From: Kitasatospora herbaricolor
GTDB lineage: Bacteria > Actinomycetota > Actinomycetes > Streptomycetales > Streptomycetaceae
Direction: 5' to 3'
Assembly (NCBI RefSeq): GCF_030813695.1
Contig: NZ_JAUSVA010000002.1
Coordinates: 6,138,001 to 6,202,000 of the forward strand
DNA length: 64,000 nt
Position 1 is the first letter of the stretch; every line of letters begins with the position of its first letter. Shown one piece after another: positions 28,547 to 37,163 of this stretch. A program made the position numbers and the translations under genes. The notes below the pieces were generated by a model that searched no databases, was not told the DNA's origin, and saw only the letters and a list, made by a program, of their open reading frames with translations.

Positions 28547-29983
28547 GTGCGCACCCGCCTGCTGGGCATCCTGCTCTCCCTGATGGCCTGCGTGCTGGCC
28601 GCCCTCGGGCTGCCGCTCGGGGCCGCCGTCGCCGCCGCCGAGCAGAGCCGGGTGGTGGTCGACCGGCTCGACGACGCGGCCCGGTTCGCCCAGGACCTGC
28701 CCGACCCGGCGCCGGCCGCCGCGGCCGCCGGCACCCCGCAGACGGCCACCGCCCAGGCCACCAGCGACACCAGCCGGCGGCACGCCCTGCGGGCCGAGGT
28801 CGCCCGCTACCACGAGCTGTACGGGGCCCGGATCGGCCTTTTCGCCCGCGACGGCAGCGCCATCGCGATCGCCCCGGCGGGCTGGCAGGCTCCGACCACC
28901 GGATGGGGTGCCCAGGCCTTCCAGGAGGCCCTGGACGGGCGGCGCAGCCACAACCCGCCGCAGGTCTGGCCGTGGACCCCGGACCGTACGCTCGCCGTCG
29001 CCGCGCCGGTGGTCCGTGACGGCGACGTGGTCGCGGTCGTGCTCACCGAGTCCCCGACCGGCCCGTTGCGCTCCCGGGTGCTGAACCGCTGGCTGTTCAT
29101 CGGGGCCGGCGAGGCCGCCGCGATGATCGTCGCGGTGCTGCTGGCGATCCGGCTGACCGAGTGGGTGCTGCGCCCGGTGCGCACCCTGGACCGGGCCACC
29201 CACGACATCGCCACCGGCCGGATGAACGCCCGGGTCGCCCCCGGCGGCGGTCCGCCCGAGCTGCAGCGGCTGGCCGGCTCCTTCAACGAGATGGCGGACC
29301 ACGTGGTGCTCGCCCTCGACCAGCAGAAGGCCTTCGTGGCGGACGCCTCGCACCAGCTGCGCAACCCGCTGGCGGCCCTGCTGCTGCGGGTCGAGCTGCT
29401 CGGGCTGGAGCTGCCGGACGGCCACGACGAGGAGCTCGGCGGGGTCCGCGAGGAGGGGGTGCGGCTGGCCCGGGTGCTGGACGACCTGCTGGGGCTGGCC
29501 ACCGCCGAGCACGCCCGGCCGGAGCCCGAGCCGACCGACCTCACCGCGCTGGTGCTGGCCAGGATGGACGCCTGGCGCCCGGTCGCCGCCCAGCGCGGCG
29601 TCGAGCTGGTCTGGGACGGCCCGCCGCTGGCCCTGGGCATGGCCGACCCGATCGGCTTCGGCAGCGCGCTGGACGCGGTGCTGGACAACGCGCTCAAGTT
29701 CTCGCCGCGCGGCGCCCCGGTGCGGCTGCTGGTCGCGGTGCGCCGCCGGGAGGTCGCCGTCACCGTGTACGACGCGGGCCCCGGCCTGACCGATGAGGAG
29801 CTGGCCCGGGTCGGCGACCGCTTCTGGCGCAGCCCCCGGCACCAGAACGTGGACGGTTCGGGCCTCGGGCTGTCGATCGCCCGCACCCTGCTGCTGGCCG
29901 GCGGCGGCTCGCTGTCCTTCGGGCCGGTCGAGCCGACCGGCCTGGCGGTGACGCTCGCCGTCCCGCGCCGCGCCGGGGACTGA
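28547..29983 (+). CDS. gluK: sensor histidine kinase GluK
   Basis: The product (478 aa) has an N-terminal helix (~4-28), an extracytoplasmic sensor region (~30-180) that probably sees the ligand directly, a second helix (~187-207), a HAMP domain, the phospho-acceptor H269 in ADASHQLRNPLAAL, and a HATPase domain with DNALKFSPRG (N box), YDAGPGL (G1) and GSGLGLSIA (G2). It starts 6 nt after gluR at a GTG. In S. coelicolor GluK senses extracellular glutamate. Confidence 0.87.
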   Translation: MRTRLLGILLSLMACVLAALGLPLGAAVAAAEQSRVVVDRLDDAARFAQDLPDPAPAAAAAGTPQTATAQATSDTSRRHALRAEVARYHELYGARIGLFARDGSAIAIAPAGWQAPTTGWGAQAFQEALDGRRSHNPPQVWPWTPDRTLAVAAPVVRDGDVVAVVLTESPTGPLRSRVLNRWLFIGAGEAAAMIVAVLLAIRLTEWVLRPVRTLDRATHDIATGRMNARVAPGGGPPELQRLAGSFNEMADHVVLALDQQKAFVADASHQLRNPLAALLLRVELLGLELPDGHDEELGGVREEGVRLARVLDDLLGLATAEHARPEPEPTDLTALVLARMDAWRPVAAQRGVELVWDGPPLALGMADPIGFGSALDAVLDNALKFSPRGAPVRLLVAVRRREVAVTVYDAGPGLTDEELARVGDRFWRSPRHQNVDGSGLGLSIARTLLLAGGGSLSFGPVEPTGLAVTLAVPRRAGD

Positions 29984-30055
29984 GCCGGCCGCGGGGCCGC
30001 CGGGGGCGGGGCCCACCGTGCCCGTGGCCACGGCCGACCGCTTCCGTGCCCGCGG

Positions 30056-31075
30056 CTACGGCTTGACCGAGCGGTAGTACCGCCGGGCTCCCTCGTGCAG
30101 CGGCAGCGGATCGGTGTAGACGGCGGTGCGCAGGTCCACCAGCTGGGCGGCGTGCACCTGGGAGCCGATCCGGTCGCGGCTGTCTATCACCGCCCGGGTC
30201 ATGCCCTGCACCAGGCCGGTGTCGACGTCGTCCCGGGTGACCAGCAGGTTGGGCACCGCGACGGTGGAGACCGGCTCGGTCGGCCCGGCCTTCGGGTAGG
30301 TGTTGCTGGGGATCGTCGCGGCCCGGTAGGCGTCCGTCCCGCCGCCCTCCACCTGGTGGACGATCTCCGCGAGGTCGCCGAGCGGTACGAACTTGATCCG
30401 GAAGTGCTCCGACAGGTCGGTCAGCGCGCTGGTGGGCAGTCCGCCGGACCAGAAGAACGCGTCCAGCCGGCCGGCCTGCAGCTGGTCGGCGGCGTCCCCG
30501 ACCCCGAGCATCGACGGCCGGACGTCCTTGTCCGGGTCCAGCCCGGCCGCCGCCAGCAGCCGCCGGGTCACCAGGTTGACCCCGGAGAGCGACTGCCCGA
30601 CCCCCACCCGCAGGCCCTTGAGGTCGGCCGTCCGTTGCACCGGCGAATCCGCCGGGACGACCAGCTGCAGGTAGTCGTCGTAGAGCCGGGCGATCGCCCG
30701 CAGCCGGTCCTTGCCCGGCCCCGAGTACTTCGCCACCGAGTCGGCGGTCGCGATCGCGAAGTCGTCCCGCCCGGACGTCACCCGCTCCAGGTTGTCCAGC
30801 GAGCCCTGCGAATTGTCCAGCCGCAGCCGGACGCCGGGCATCGCCCCGGCCACGTGCTCCTGGAGCAGCTGGCCGTAGCGGTCGTACACCCCGCGCTGGA
30901 CGCCGGTCGCGAAACCGGTCTCCCCGCGCGGGTACCCCGGAGATCCCGCGGCCGACAGCCACCAGCCGCCCAGCGCCGCCAGCACCAGCACCAGGGCCAG
31001 CACGACGCGCCACAGCCGGCTGCGGGCGGCCGCGCGGGCGGCGGCGCCGAGGCGGGCGGTGGGGGAGGCGGTCAT
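30056..31075 (-). CDS. TAXI family solute-binding protein (orphan)
   Basis: The product (339 aa) has one N-terminal helix (~20-40, LWRVVLALVLVLAALGGWWL) and a TAXI/NMT1-like periplasmic-binding fold: FATGVQRGVYDRYGQLLQEH, FAIATADSVAKY, LRAIARLYDDYLQLVVPA and GDAADQLQAGRLDAFFW. TAXI proteins usually feed TRAP transporters, but no TRAP membrane subunit is visible in this window. The ATG at 31075 lacks a Shine-Dalgarno sequence; CAGTAT lies 7-8 nt upstream and may be a -10. It converges with gluK, separated by 72 bp. Confidence 0.85.
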   Translation of the reverse strand: MTASPTARLGAAARAAARSRLWRVVLALVLVLAALGGWWLSAAGSPGYPRGETGFATGVQRGVYDRYGQLLQEHVAGAMPGVRLRLDNSQGSLDNLERVTSGRDDFAIATADSVAKYSGPGKDRLRAIARLYDDYLQLVVPADSPVQRTADLKGLRVGVGQSLSGVNLVTRRLLAAAGLDPDKDVRPSMLGVGDAADQLQAGRLDAFFWSGGLPTSALTDLSEHFRIKFVPLGDLAEIVHQVEGGGTDAYRAATIPSNTYPKAGPTEPVSTVAVPNLLVTRDDVDTGLVQGMTRAVIDSRDRIGSQVHAAQLVDLRTAVYTDPLPLHEGARRYYRSVKP

Positions 31076-31229
31076 GGGGGGATACTGCCAGCCCGGCGGG
31101 GAGAACGGGAGGGGTCGCCCCGGTGAAGGGACCGAGTTGTGATGCCGCGCGGCCCGGGGCCGAGGGCCCGGGCCCCGGGGCGGGGGCGGGACTTCGCACC
31201 GGTCAGGAAGGGGCCGCACGCCGTGCCCT

Positions 31230-31242
31230 TACCCTGGTCTGT
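31230..31242 (+). promoter_or_regulatory. -10-like element for a leaderless miaB mRNA
   Basis: TACCCT (31230-31235) ends 7 nt before the GTG start at 31243, and there is no Shine-Dalgarno sequence. Confidence 0.45.
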
Positions 31243-32739
31243 GTGAGCGGTGACAGCGGATTGAAGAGCTACAAGGTCGTCACGTACGGCTGCCAGATGA
31301 ACGTCCACGACTCCGAGCGCCTGTCCGGGCTGCTGGAGGACGCGGGGTACGTCAAGGCCACCTCGGACGGGGATCCCGACCTGGTGGTCTTCAACACGTG
31401 CGCGGTGCGCGAGAACGCCGACAACAAGCTGTACGGCAACCTCGGCCAGCTGGCGCCGGCGAAGACCCGCCACAAGGGCATGCAGATCGCGGTCGGCGGC
31501 TGCCTCGCGCAGAAGGACCGCGACACCATCGTGCGCAAGGCGCCGTGGGTCGACGTGGTCTTCGGCACCCACAACATCGGGCACCTGCCGGCGCTGCTGG
31601 AGCGGGCCCGGATCGAGCAGCAGGCCCAGGTGGAGATCCTGGAGTCGCTGGAGACCTTCCCCTCCACGCTGCCGACCCGCCGGGAGTCCGCCTACGCGGC
31701 GTGGGTGGCCATCTCGGTCGGCTGCAACAACACCTGCACCTTCTGCATCGTGCCCGCGCTGCGCGGCAAGGAGGAGGACCGCCGCCCCGGCGACGTCCTC
31801 GCCGAGATCGAGGCGCTGGTCGGCGAGGGCGTCATCGAGGTCACCCTGCTCGGCCAGAACGTCAACTCCTACGGCTCCGACCTGGGCGACCGCGAGGCGT
31901 TCTCCAAGCTGCTGCGCGCCGCCGGGCAGATCGAGGGCCTGGAGCGGATCCGCTTCACCTCGCCGCACCCGCGCGACTTCACCGACGACGTGATCGCCGC
32001 GATGGCCGAGACCCCGAACGTGATGCACCAGCTGCACATGCCGCTGCAGTCCGGCTCGGACACGGTGCTGAAGGCGATGCGCCGCTCGTACCGGCAGGAG
32101 CGGTTCCTCGGGATCATCCGCAAGGTGCGCGAGGCGATGCCGGACGCCGCCATCTCCACCGACATCATCGTGGGCTTCCCCGGCGAGACCGAGGAGGACT
32201 TCGAGCAGACCATGCACACGGTCCGCGAGGCCCGCTTCGCCAACGCCTTCACCTTCCAGTACTCCAAGCGCCCCGGGACCCCGGCCGCCGACATGGACGG
32301 CCAGATCCCCAAGGCCGTGGTGCAGGAGCGCTACAACCGGCTGATCGCCCTCCAGGAGGAGATCTCCTGGGAGGAGAACAAGAAGCAGGTCGGCCGCACC
32401 CTGGAGATCCTGGTCGCCGAGGGCGAGGGCAAGAAGGACGACCGCACCGACCGGCTCTCCGGCCGCGCGCCCGACAACCGGCTGGTGCACTTCACCCGGC
32501 CCGCGTCGCCGGTGCGCCCCGGTGACGTGGTGACGGTCGAGATCACCTACGCCGCGCCGCACCACCTGCTCGCCGAGGGCCCGACCCTCGCGGTGCGCCG
32601 CACCCGGGCGGGCGACGCCTGGGAGAAGCGCCAGGCCGCCCCGGCCGCCAAGCCTGCCGGCGTGATGCTGGGCCTGCCCGGGATCGGTGCGCCCGCGCCG
32701 CCGGCCGCCGCCCCGGCGAGCGCCTGCTGCGGGGACTGA
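31243..32739 (+). CDS. miaB: tRNA-2-methylthio-N6-dimethylallyladenosine synthase MiaB
   Basis: The product (498 aa) is a radical-SAM methylthiotransferase acting on i6A37 of tRNA after MiaA. It has an N-terminal UPF0004 domain (KVVTYGCQMNVHDSE, VFNTCAVRENADNK), CxxxCxxC at C161/C165/C168, the PLQSGSDTVLKAMRRSY segment, and a C-terminal TRAM domain. GTG 31243 is the family-consistent start (SGDSGLKSYKVVTYGCQMN). The C-terminus ends in an Ala/Pro-rich tail with ACCGD. miaA, the preceding enzyme in the pathway, is 3 kb downstream. Confidence 0.96.
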   Translation: MSGDSGLKSYKVVTYGCQMNVHDSERLSGLLEDAGYVKATSDGDPDLVVFNTCAVRENADNKLYGNLGQLAPAKTRHKGMQIAVGGCLAQKDRDTIVRKAPWVDVVFGTHNIGHLPALLERARIEQQAQVEILESLETFPSTLPTRRESAYAAWVAISVGCNNTCTFCIVPALRGKEEDRRPGDVLAEIEALVGEGVIEVTLLGQNVNSYGSDLGDREAFSKLLRAAGQIEGLERIRFTSPHPRDFTDDVIAAMAETPNVMHQLHMPLQSGSDTVLKAMRRSYRQERFLGIIRKVREAMPDAAISTDIIVGFPGETEEDFEQTMHTVREARFANAFTFQYSKRPGTPAADMDGQIPKAVVQERYNRLIALQEEISWEENKKQVGRTLEILVAEGEGKKDDRTDRLSGRAPDNRLVHFTRPASPVRPGDVVTVEITYAAPHHLLAEGPTLAVRRTRAGDAWEKRQAAPAAKPAGVMLGLPGIGAPAPPAAAPASACCGD

Positions 32740-32872
32740 GCGAGCGGTTCGGCGGCGGAGCGCCGCACCGACGGCCCGGCGGGGACCCCGCCGGGCCGTC
32801 GGCGTACGCGGGCGGGCCCGGAGCCGTCGGCAGTCGTCGGCGGGACCTGCCCCGGCCCGGAGCCGGCCCGGA

Positions 32873-32885
32873 TAGAGTGATCGGC
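32873..32885 (+). promoter_or_regulatory. -10-like element for a leaderless mRNA of the LigB-like gene
   Basis: TAGAGT (32873-32878) is followed by 7 nt and then ATG at 32886. This geometry favours 32886 over the GTG at 32877. Confidence 0.45.
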
Positions 32886-33584
32886 ATGCTCGTAGCCGCC
32901 GCCGTGTGCCCCAGTCCGCCGCTGCTCGTGCCGGAGGTCGCCGCCGGTGCGGCGGCCGAGCTGGAGCCGCTGCGCGCGGCCTGCGCGGAGGCGGTCGCGG
33001 AGCTGGTGGCTGCCGGGCCGGAGCTGATCGTCGTGGTCGGCACCGGGCCCGAGCCCGAGGTGTGGACCGAGGGCGGGGCCGGCTCGTTCCGCCGCTTCGG
33101 GGTCGGGCTGGCCGTCCGGCTGCCGTCCGGCGGTGTCGACGGCCCGGAACTCACGCCCGCGCTCACGGTCGGCGCCTGGCTGCTGGACCGGGCGGGCGTG
33201 GCGCTGCCGACGCACGCCTGCGCCGTCCCGGCCGACTCGCCCGCCGACCGGATGACCGGCCTCGGCAAGGGCCTGGCCGGCCTCGCCGACCGGGTCGGGC
33301 TGCTGGTGATGGGGGACGGCAGCACCTGCCGCTCGGTGAAGGCGCCGGGCTACTTCGACGAGCGCGCCGAGGAGTACGACGCCGCCGTCGCGCGGGCCCT
33401 CGGCTCCGCTGACCTGGCCGCGCTGGCCGCCCTGGACGCCCGGCTCGGCGCCGAACTGCAGGCCGACGGCCGGGCCCCCTGGCAGGTGCTGGCGGGCGCC
33501 GCCGAGGGCACCGAGCTGCGGGCCCGGCTCGGCTACCAGGACGCGCCGTACGGCGTCGGCTACTTCGTGGCCTCCTGGCGCTGA
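32886..33584 (+). CDS. class III extradiol dioxygenase-like (LigB superfamily) protein
   Basis: The product (232 aa) begins LVAAAVCPSPPLLVPEVA, like the LigB-superfamily proteins found beside miaB/miaA in actinomycetes. Conserved patches are ELIVVVGTGPE, ADRMTGLGKGLAGLADRVGLLVMGDGS and DAPYGVGYFVASW. The metal-binding His pairs expected of active extradiol dioxygenases are not obvious; I see mainly TPAHTHAC-like fragments missing, so a catalytic role is doubtful. Its real function is unknown. Confidence 0.7.
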   Translation: MLVAAAVCPSPPLLVPEVAAGAAAELEPLRAACAEAVAELVAAGPELIVVVGTGPEPEVWTEGGAGSFRRFGVGLAVRLPSGGVDGPELTPALTVGAWLLDRAGVALPTHACAVPADSPADRMTGLGKGLAGLADRVGLLVMGDGSTCRSVKAPGYFDERAEEYDAAVARALGSADLAALAALDARLGAELQADGRAPWQVLAGAAEGTELRARLGYQDAPYGVGYFVASWR

Positions 33585-33601
33585 CGCCGTCGCGGCCGGC
33601 C

Positions 33602-33640
33602 CCGGGCGTCGTCCCGGGCCGCTGCCGCCCCGCTGCGCCC
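33602..33640. terminator. weak GC hairpin between convergent genes
   Basis: A CGGCC-CCGGG stretch pairs with CCCGGGCCG downstream over about 9 bp with one bulge, in the 138-bp gap between the LigB-like gene and the MT0933-like gene. Confidence 0.3.
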
Positions 33641-33722
33641 CGCCGGCTCCGGCCCCGCCCGCCGTTTACCGGCGCGGCCGCGTCGCGTCACCGCCGAGGC
33701 GCCCCGGGGCCGCGGCGCGGGA

Positions 33723-33989
33723 TCAGGCCCCCGGCCGCTGGCCGTTTCCCGCGGTGCCGCCGGTGCCGCCGTCCGGGTGCGGACGGTGCGCGAAGCCGTC
33801 CACCGCGTCCTTGGCCTTCGTGGTCCCGTGCTCGATCTTCTCGCTGTACTTGCCCTTGGTGACCTTGTCGATCGCGTCGCCGGCCTTGTCGACCGCGTGG
33901 TCGATCTGCTCGTTGTGCTTGCCGGTGAGTTCGCTGGCCTTCTCCTTGAGCTCCTCGGCCTTGCCCTTGAGGTTGTCCATCATGCCCAT
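33723..33989 (-). CDS. MT0933-like antitoxin family protein
   Basis: The product (88 aa) is small and highly charged (GMMDNLKGKAEELKEKASEL ... DHAVDKAGDAIDKVTKGKYSEKI), matching the MT0933/Rv0909-type antitoxin family and resembling CsbD-like stress proteins. It is mostly helical and soluble. No toxin gene lies next to it, so an antitoxin role is not supported by context. The ATG has GGGAG 8 nt upstream on the minus strand. Confidence 0.75.
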   Translation of the reverse strand: MGMMDNLKGKAEELKEKASELTGKHNEQIDHAVDKAGDAIDKVTKGKYSEKIEHGTTKAKDAVDGFAHRPHPDGGTGGTAGNGQRPGA

Positions 33990-34213
33990 GGTGGCGTCTC
34001 CCGTGTCGCGTCCGGCCGCTGCGGCCCGCAGGCCGATCGTCCTTCTTCTTCACCCAACGCTGGTGCGCGCCGAGTCGTTCTCCGGCGCTCGCAGGTGCGG
34101 GCCGGGCCGGTGCCGGCCGTGAAAATCATCCGATACCGGTCATATCGTCTCGCGGACGGCCGCCTTCGGCAGCGGGCGGACCGGTACGGCGGCGCTTTTG
34201 CGAGACTTGCAGC

Positions 34214-35134
34214 GTGAGCAGCTCCCTCCCCACCCCGCCCCGTGTCGTCTCGGTGGTCGGCGCGACCGCCGCCGGCAAGTCCGACCTGGCCGTCGCCCTC
34301 GCCCGCAGCCTCGGCGGCGAGGTGATCAACACGGACTCGATGCAGCTCTACCGGGGCATGGACATCGGCACCGCCAAGCTCACCGTCGAGGAGCGGGGCG
34401 GCGTCCCGCACCACCTGCTCGACGTCTGGGACGTCACCGAGGCCGCCAGCGTGGCCGAGTACCAGCGGCTGGCCCGCGCCGAGATCGACCGGCTGCTCGC
34501 CGACGGCCGCACCCCCGTCCTGGTCGGCGGCTCCGGGCTGTACGTCCGGGCGGCCGTCGACGAGATGGAGTTCCCCGGCACCGACCCGGAGGTCCGGGCC
34601 CGGCTGGAGCGGGAGCTGGCCGAGCTGGGCTCCGGCGCCCTGCACCTGCGGCTCGCCGGCCTCGACCCGGCCGCGGCCGCGGCGATCCTGGCGAGCAACG
34701 GTCGGCGGATCGTCCGCGCCCTGGAGGTCATCGAGATCACCGGGCTGCCCTTCACCGCCAACCTGCCGAGCAACACCGCCGTCTACGACGTGGTGCAGAT
34801 CGGCGTCGCCGTGCCGCGGCCCGAGCTGGACGAGCGGATCGCCCTGCGGGTGGACCGGATGTGGCAGGCCGGTCTGCTGGACGAGGTCCGCGCGCTGGAG
34901 AAGGTCGGCCTGCGCGAGGGCCGCACCGCCGCCCGGGCGCTCGGCTACCAGCAGGTGCTGGAGCACTTCGCCGGCGGGTGCAGCGAGGAGGAGGCACGGG
35001 CCGAGACCGTCCGCGCGACCAAGCGCTTCGCCCGCCGCCAGGAGTCCTGGTTCCGGCGCGCGAGCGCATCCACTGGCTGGCCCGGCCGGCCGGCGCAGAC
35101 CCGGCCGAGCTCCTCCAGCGGTCGCTGGATCTGA
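34214..35134 (+). CDS. miaA: tRNA dimethylallyltransferase MiaA, frameshifted at the C-terminus
   Basis: As read (306 aa) the protein has the P-loop GATAAGKSD (residues 16-24), NTDSMQLYRGMDIGTAK and the family core to RFARRQESWFRR (~residue 282), and so prenylates A37 of tRNA. From 35060 the reading frame becomes a Ser/Pro/Gly-rich tail. The +1 frame instead continues as ERIHWLARP...LLQRSLDLIGHQI and stops at 35151, which is the normal MiaA end. One base appears to be missing at 35060-35061 (expected GAC, seen GC). The true gene is probably 34214-35151. The GTG start has no Shine-Dalgarno sequence; GAGACT ends 6 nt upstream. Confidence 0.9.
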   Translation: MSSSLPTPPRVVSVVGATAAGKSDLAVALARSLGGEVINTDSMQLYRGMDIGTAKLTVEERGGVPHHLLDVWDVTEAASVAEYQRLARAEIDRLLADGRTPVLVGGSGLYVRAAVDEMEFPGTDPEVRARLERELAELGSGALHLRLAGLDPAAAAAILASNGRRIVRALEVIEITGLPFTANLPSNTAVYDVVQIGVAVPRPELDERIALRVDRMWQAGLLDEVRALEKVGLREGRTAARALGYQQVLEHFAGGCSEEEARAETVRATKRFARRQESWFRRASASTGWPGRPAQTRPSSSSGRWI

Positions 35135-35389
35135 TCGGACATCAGATCTGAGCCGTCCGACGGCGGTATCCGGCCACTCGGTGGTGCACCTGCGCGCGCA
35201 GGTTCCCGTGCAGGACGAACCGGCGGTTACAGGCGGATCACGTCATGGCCACGGATCACCCGAAGACCCCTCGGGACGCGCTGTCGGCCACCCGGGACAT
35301 GCCATCATCAAAGCATTGGAGACCGGCCGCGCGGGCCGGTCGCACCGGCCGTGAGTCCGGACTCGTGTCGAACTGTCAGGGGAGGCCGC

Positions 35390-35893
35390 GTGTCGACGGG
35401 TACCGGCCCCGAAACCGAGCAGCGGATGAGCGCCACCACCGAAGCGGTCGAGAAGCACGCACCGGCCCTGGCCGAGCTCTCCGACCTGCCGCCCCTCGAC
35501 GGGCCCACCTCGTACGCGCTGGCGCTGCCGACGCTCGACGACCTCGGTCCGGGCGGTGTCGTGCACGAGCGTGAGATCCGCCCGCGCCGAAGACTCCGCT
35601 GGTGGCAGACGCTCCCGATCGCCCTGCTCGCGGCCGTCGGCTCGCTGATGTTCGGGTTCCCGCTCGCCTTCGGCTCCGGCGGGGCGATGGTCGGGATGCT
35701 CGGCCTGCTGCTCACCGCGGCCTCGGTCGGCTGGGGCGCGATGGCCGCCCGGCACGCCGGCTACAAGTGGCCCGGACTGCCCCGCCGCGGATCCGGCCAG
35801 CGGGCCGGCTGGCGGGCCATCGTGATCTACACGCTGGTCGCCCTGGTCTCCTGCGCGCTCGCCGTCTGGCGGGTCGTCCACCTGCACAGCTGA
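35390..35893 (+). CDS. integral membrane protein of unknown function
   Basis: The product (167 aa from GTG 35390, with GGGGAGG just upstream; ATG 35426 is an alternative). After a ~70-residue acidic N-terminus there are three hydrophobic helices: LPIALLAAVGSLMFGFPLAF, GAMVGMLGLLLTAASVGWGAM and AIVIYTLVALVSCALAVW. I do not recognise a family. Its place between miaA and dapF is a streptomycete constant (from memory). The preceding gap 35152-35389 shows no gene or strong signal. Confidence 0.72.
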   Translation: MSTGTGPETEQRMSATTEAVEKHAPALAELSDLPPLDGPTSYALALPTLDDLGPGGVVHEREIRPRRRLRWWQTLPIALLAAVGSLMFGFPLAFGSGGAMVGMLGLLLTAASVGWGAMAARHAGYKWPGLPRRGSGQRAGWRAIVIYTLVALVSCALAVWRVVHLHS

Positions 35894-35939
35894 CGCCCGG
35901 CCGGAGTGTCCGCCGCCCGGGCCGCCGGGGTCCGGTCGG

Positions 35940-35952
35940 TACCATCGTCCGT
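35940..35952 (+). promoter_or_regulatory. -10-like element for a leaderless dapF mRNA
   Basis: TACCAT (35940-35945) ends 7 nt before GTG 35953, and there is no Shine-Dalgarno sequence. It has the same geometry as at rimO and miaB. Confidence 0.45.
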
Positions 35953-36861
35953 GTGAGCGAATCCCCGTTGCAGCAGGCCGGCCTCCCCTTCCTCAAGGGG
36001 CACGGCACCCAGAACGACTTCGTCATCCTGCCCGACCCGGACGGGCGGCTGGTGATCGGTCCGGAGGCCGTCGCCGTGCTCTGCGACCGTCGGGCCGGGA
36101 TCGGCGGCGACGGACTGCTGCGGGTGGTGCGCGCCGCGGCCGACCCGGTCTCCGCGCCGCTGGCCGACCGTGCCGAGTGGTTCATGGACTACCGCAACTC
36201 CGACGGCAGCATCGCCGAGATGTGCGGCAACGGCCTGCGGGTCTTCGCCCGCTACCTGGTGCACGCGGGCCTGGCCGAGCCCGGGCCGCTGGCCGTCGCC
36301 ACCCGCGCGGGCGTGCTCCGGGTGCGGATCGCCGAGGACGCGGCCGACGGCACCCCCGGCGACGTCACCGTGGACATGGGCGTGGCCCGGCTGCCCGGTC
36401 CGGACGGGATCGAGGTGACGGTCGGGAACCGGCGCTGGCCGGCCCGCAACGTGAACATGGGCAACCCGCACGCGGTCGCCTTCGTCGACGACCTCGACCA
36501 CGCCGGCGACCTGCTGGCCGCGCCGCTGACCAGCCCGGACGGGGTCTACCCGGAGGGCGTCAACGTGGAGTTCGTGGTGGACCGCGGCCCCCGGCACGTC
36601 GCCATGCGGGTGCACGAGCGAGGCTCCGGCGAGACCCGCTCCTGCGGGACCGGCGCCTGCGCGGTGGCGGTCGCGACCGCCCGCCGGGACGGCGCCGATC
36701 CCGCGGTCACCGGGGAGAGCGTCAGCTACGTGGTGGACCTGCCGGGCGGACGGCTGGTCATCGCCGAGCACCCGGACGGCCGGGTGGAGATGACCGGTCC
36801 GGCCGTGATCGTCGGCAGCGGCGTCCTGGAGCCGGACTGGCTCGCCGCCCTCCCGCGCTGA
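35953..36861 (+). CDS. dapF: diaminopimelate epimerase
   Basis: The product (302 aa) interconverts LL- and meso-diaminopimelate for lysine and peptidoglycan synthesis. It has the N-terminal FLKGHGTQNDFV, first catalytic cysteine C91 in AEMCGNGLR, GNPHAVAF, VNVEFV, and second catalytic cysteine C231 in ETRSCGTGACAVA. GTG 35953 gives the expected N-terminus. The enzyme acts in the cytoplasm as a PLP-independent cysteine-pair racemase. Confidence 0.97.
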   Translation: MSESPLQQAGLPFLKGHGTQNDFVILPDPDGRLVIGPEAVAVLCDRRAGIGGDGLLRVVRAAADPVSAPLADRAEWFMDYRNSDGSIAEMCGNGLRVFARYLVHAGLAEPGPLAVATRAGVLRVRIAEDAADGTPGDVTVDMGVARLPGPDGIEVTVGNRRWPARNVNMGNPHAVAFVDDLDHAGDLLAAPLTSPDGVYPEGVNVEFVVDRGPRHVAMRVHERGSGETRSCGTGACAVAVATARRDGADPAVTGESVSYVVDLPGGRLVIAEHPDGRVEMTGPAVIVGSGVLEPDWLAALPR

Positions 36862-37163
36862 CCGGTCGCCGCCCGCCCGGGGCCCGCTCCCGCGGGTCCT
36901 CGGGCCGCCGGGCGGGCGCCGCCGGGTTGCCGCCCGGCCGTTCCCGGACCCTTGCCGGGCCCTTGCTCGGCCCTTGCCGGGCTCCCGCCCGGCGCTGGGT
37001 GGGGGATCGGCGGGCGGTTTTGCCCATTTCGTACCGACGCGAATCCCCCCGATCGGGTGATCCCGATGACGGAAGGGAAGCGAGGCATCGCGGAACGTGC
37101 TGTCCTCGGTAGCATGGACCACCGGGTCGGCAGTCGCTCCGGTGCTAGCTGCCGGAGGTGCCG
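36862..37163. other. dapF-rshA intergenic region
   Basis: About 300 bp with no gene. TAGCAT at ~37112, about 50 nt before rshA, could be a -10, but I see no matching -35. GC-rich repeats of CGGGCCC-type words in 36890-37000 may form a terminator, but I could not define clean arms. Confidence 0.4.

Noticed and set aside
33723..33989. Toxin-antitoxin locus
   Set aside because: Only the MT0933-like half is present, and neither neighbour resembles a toxin.
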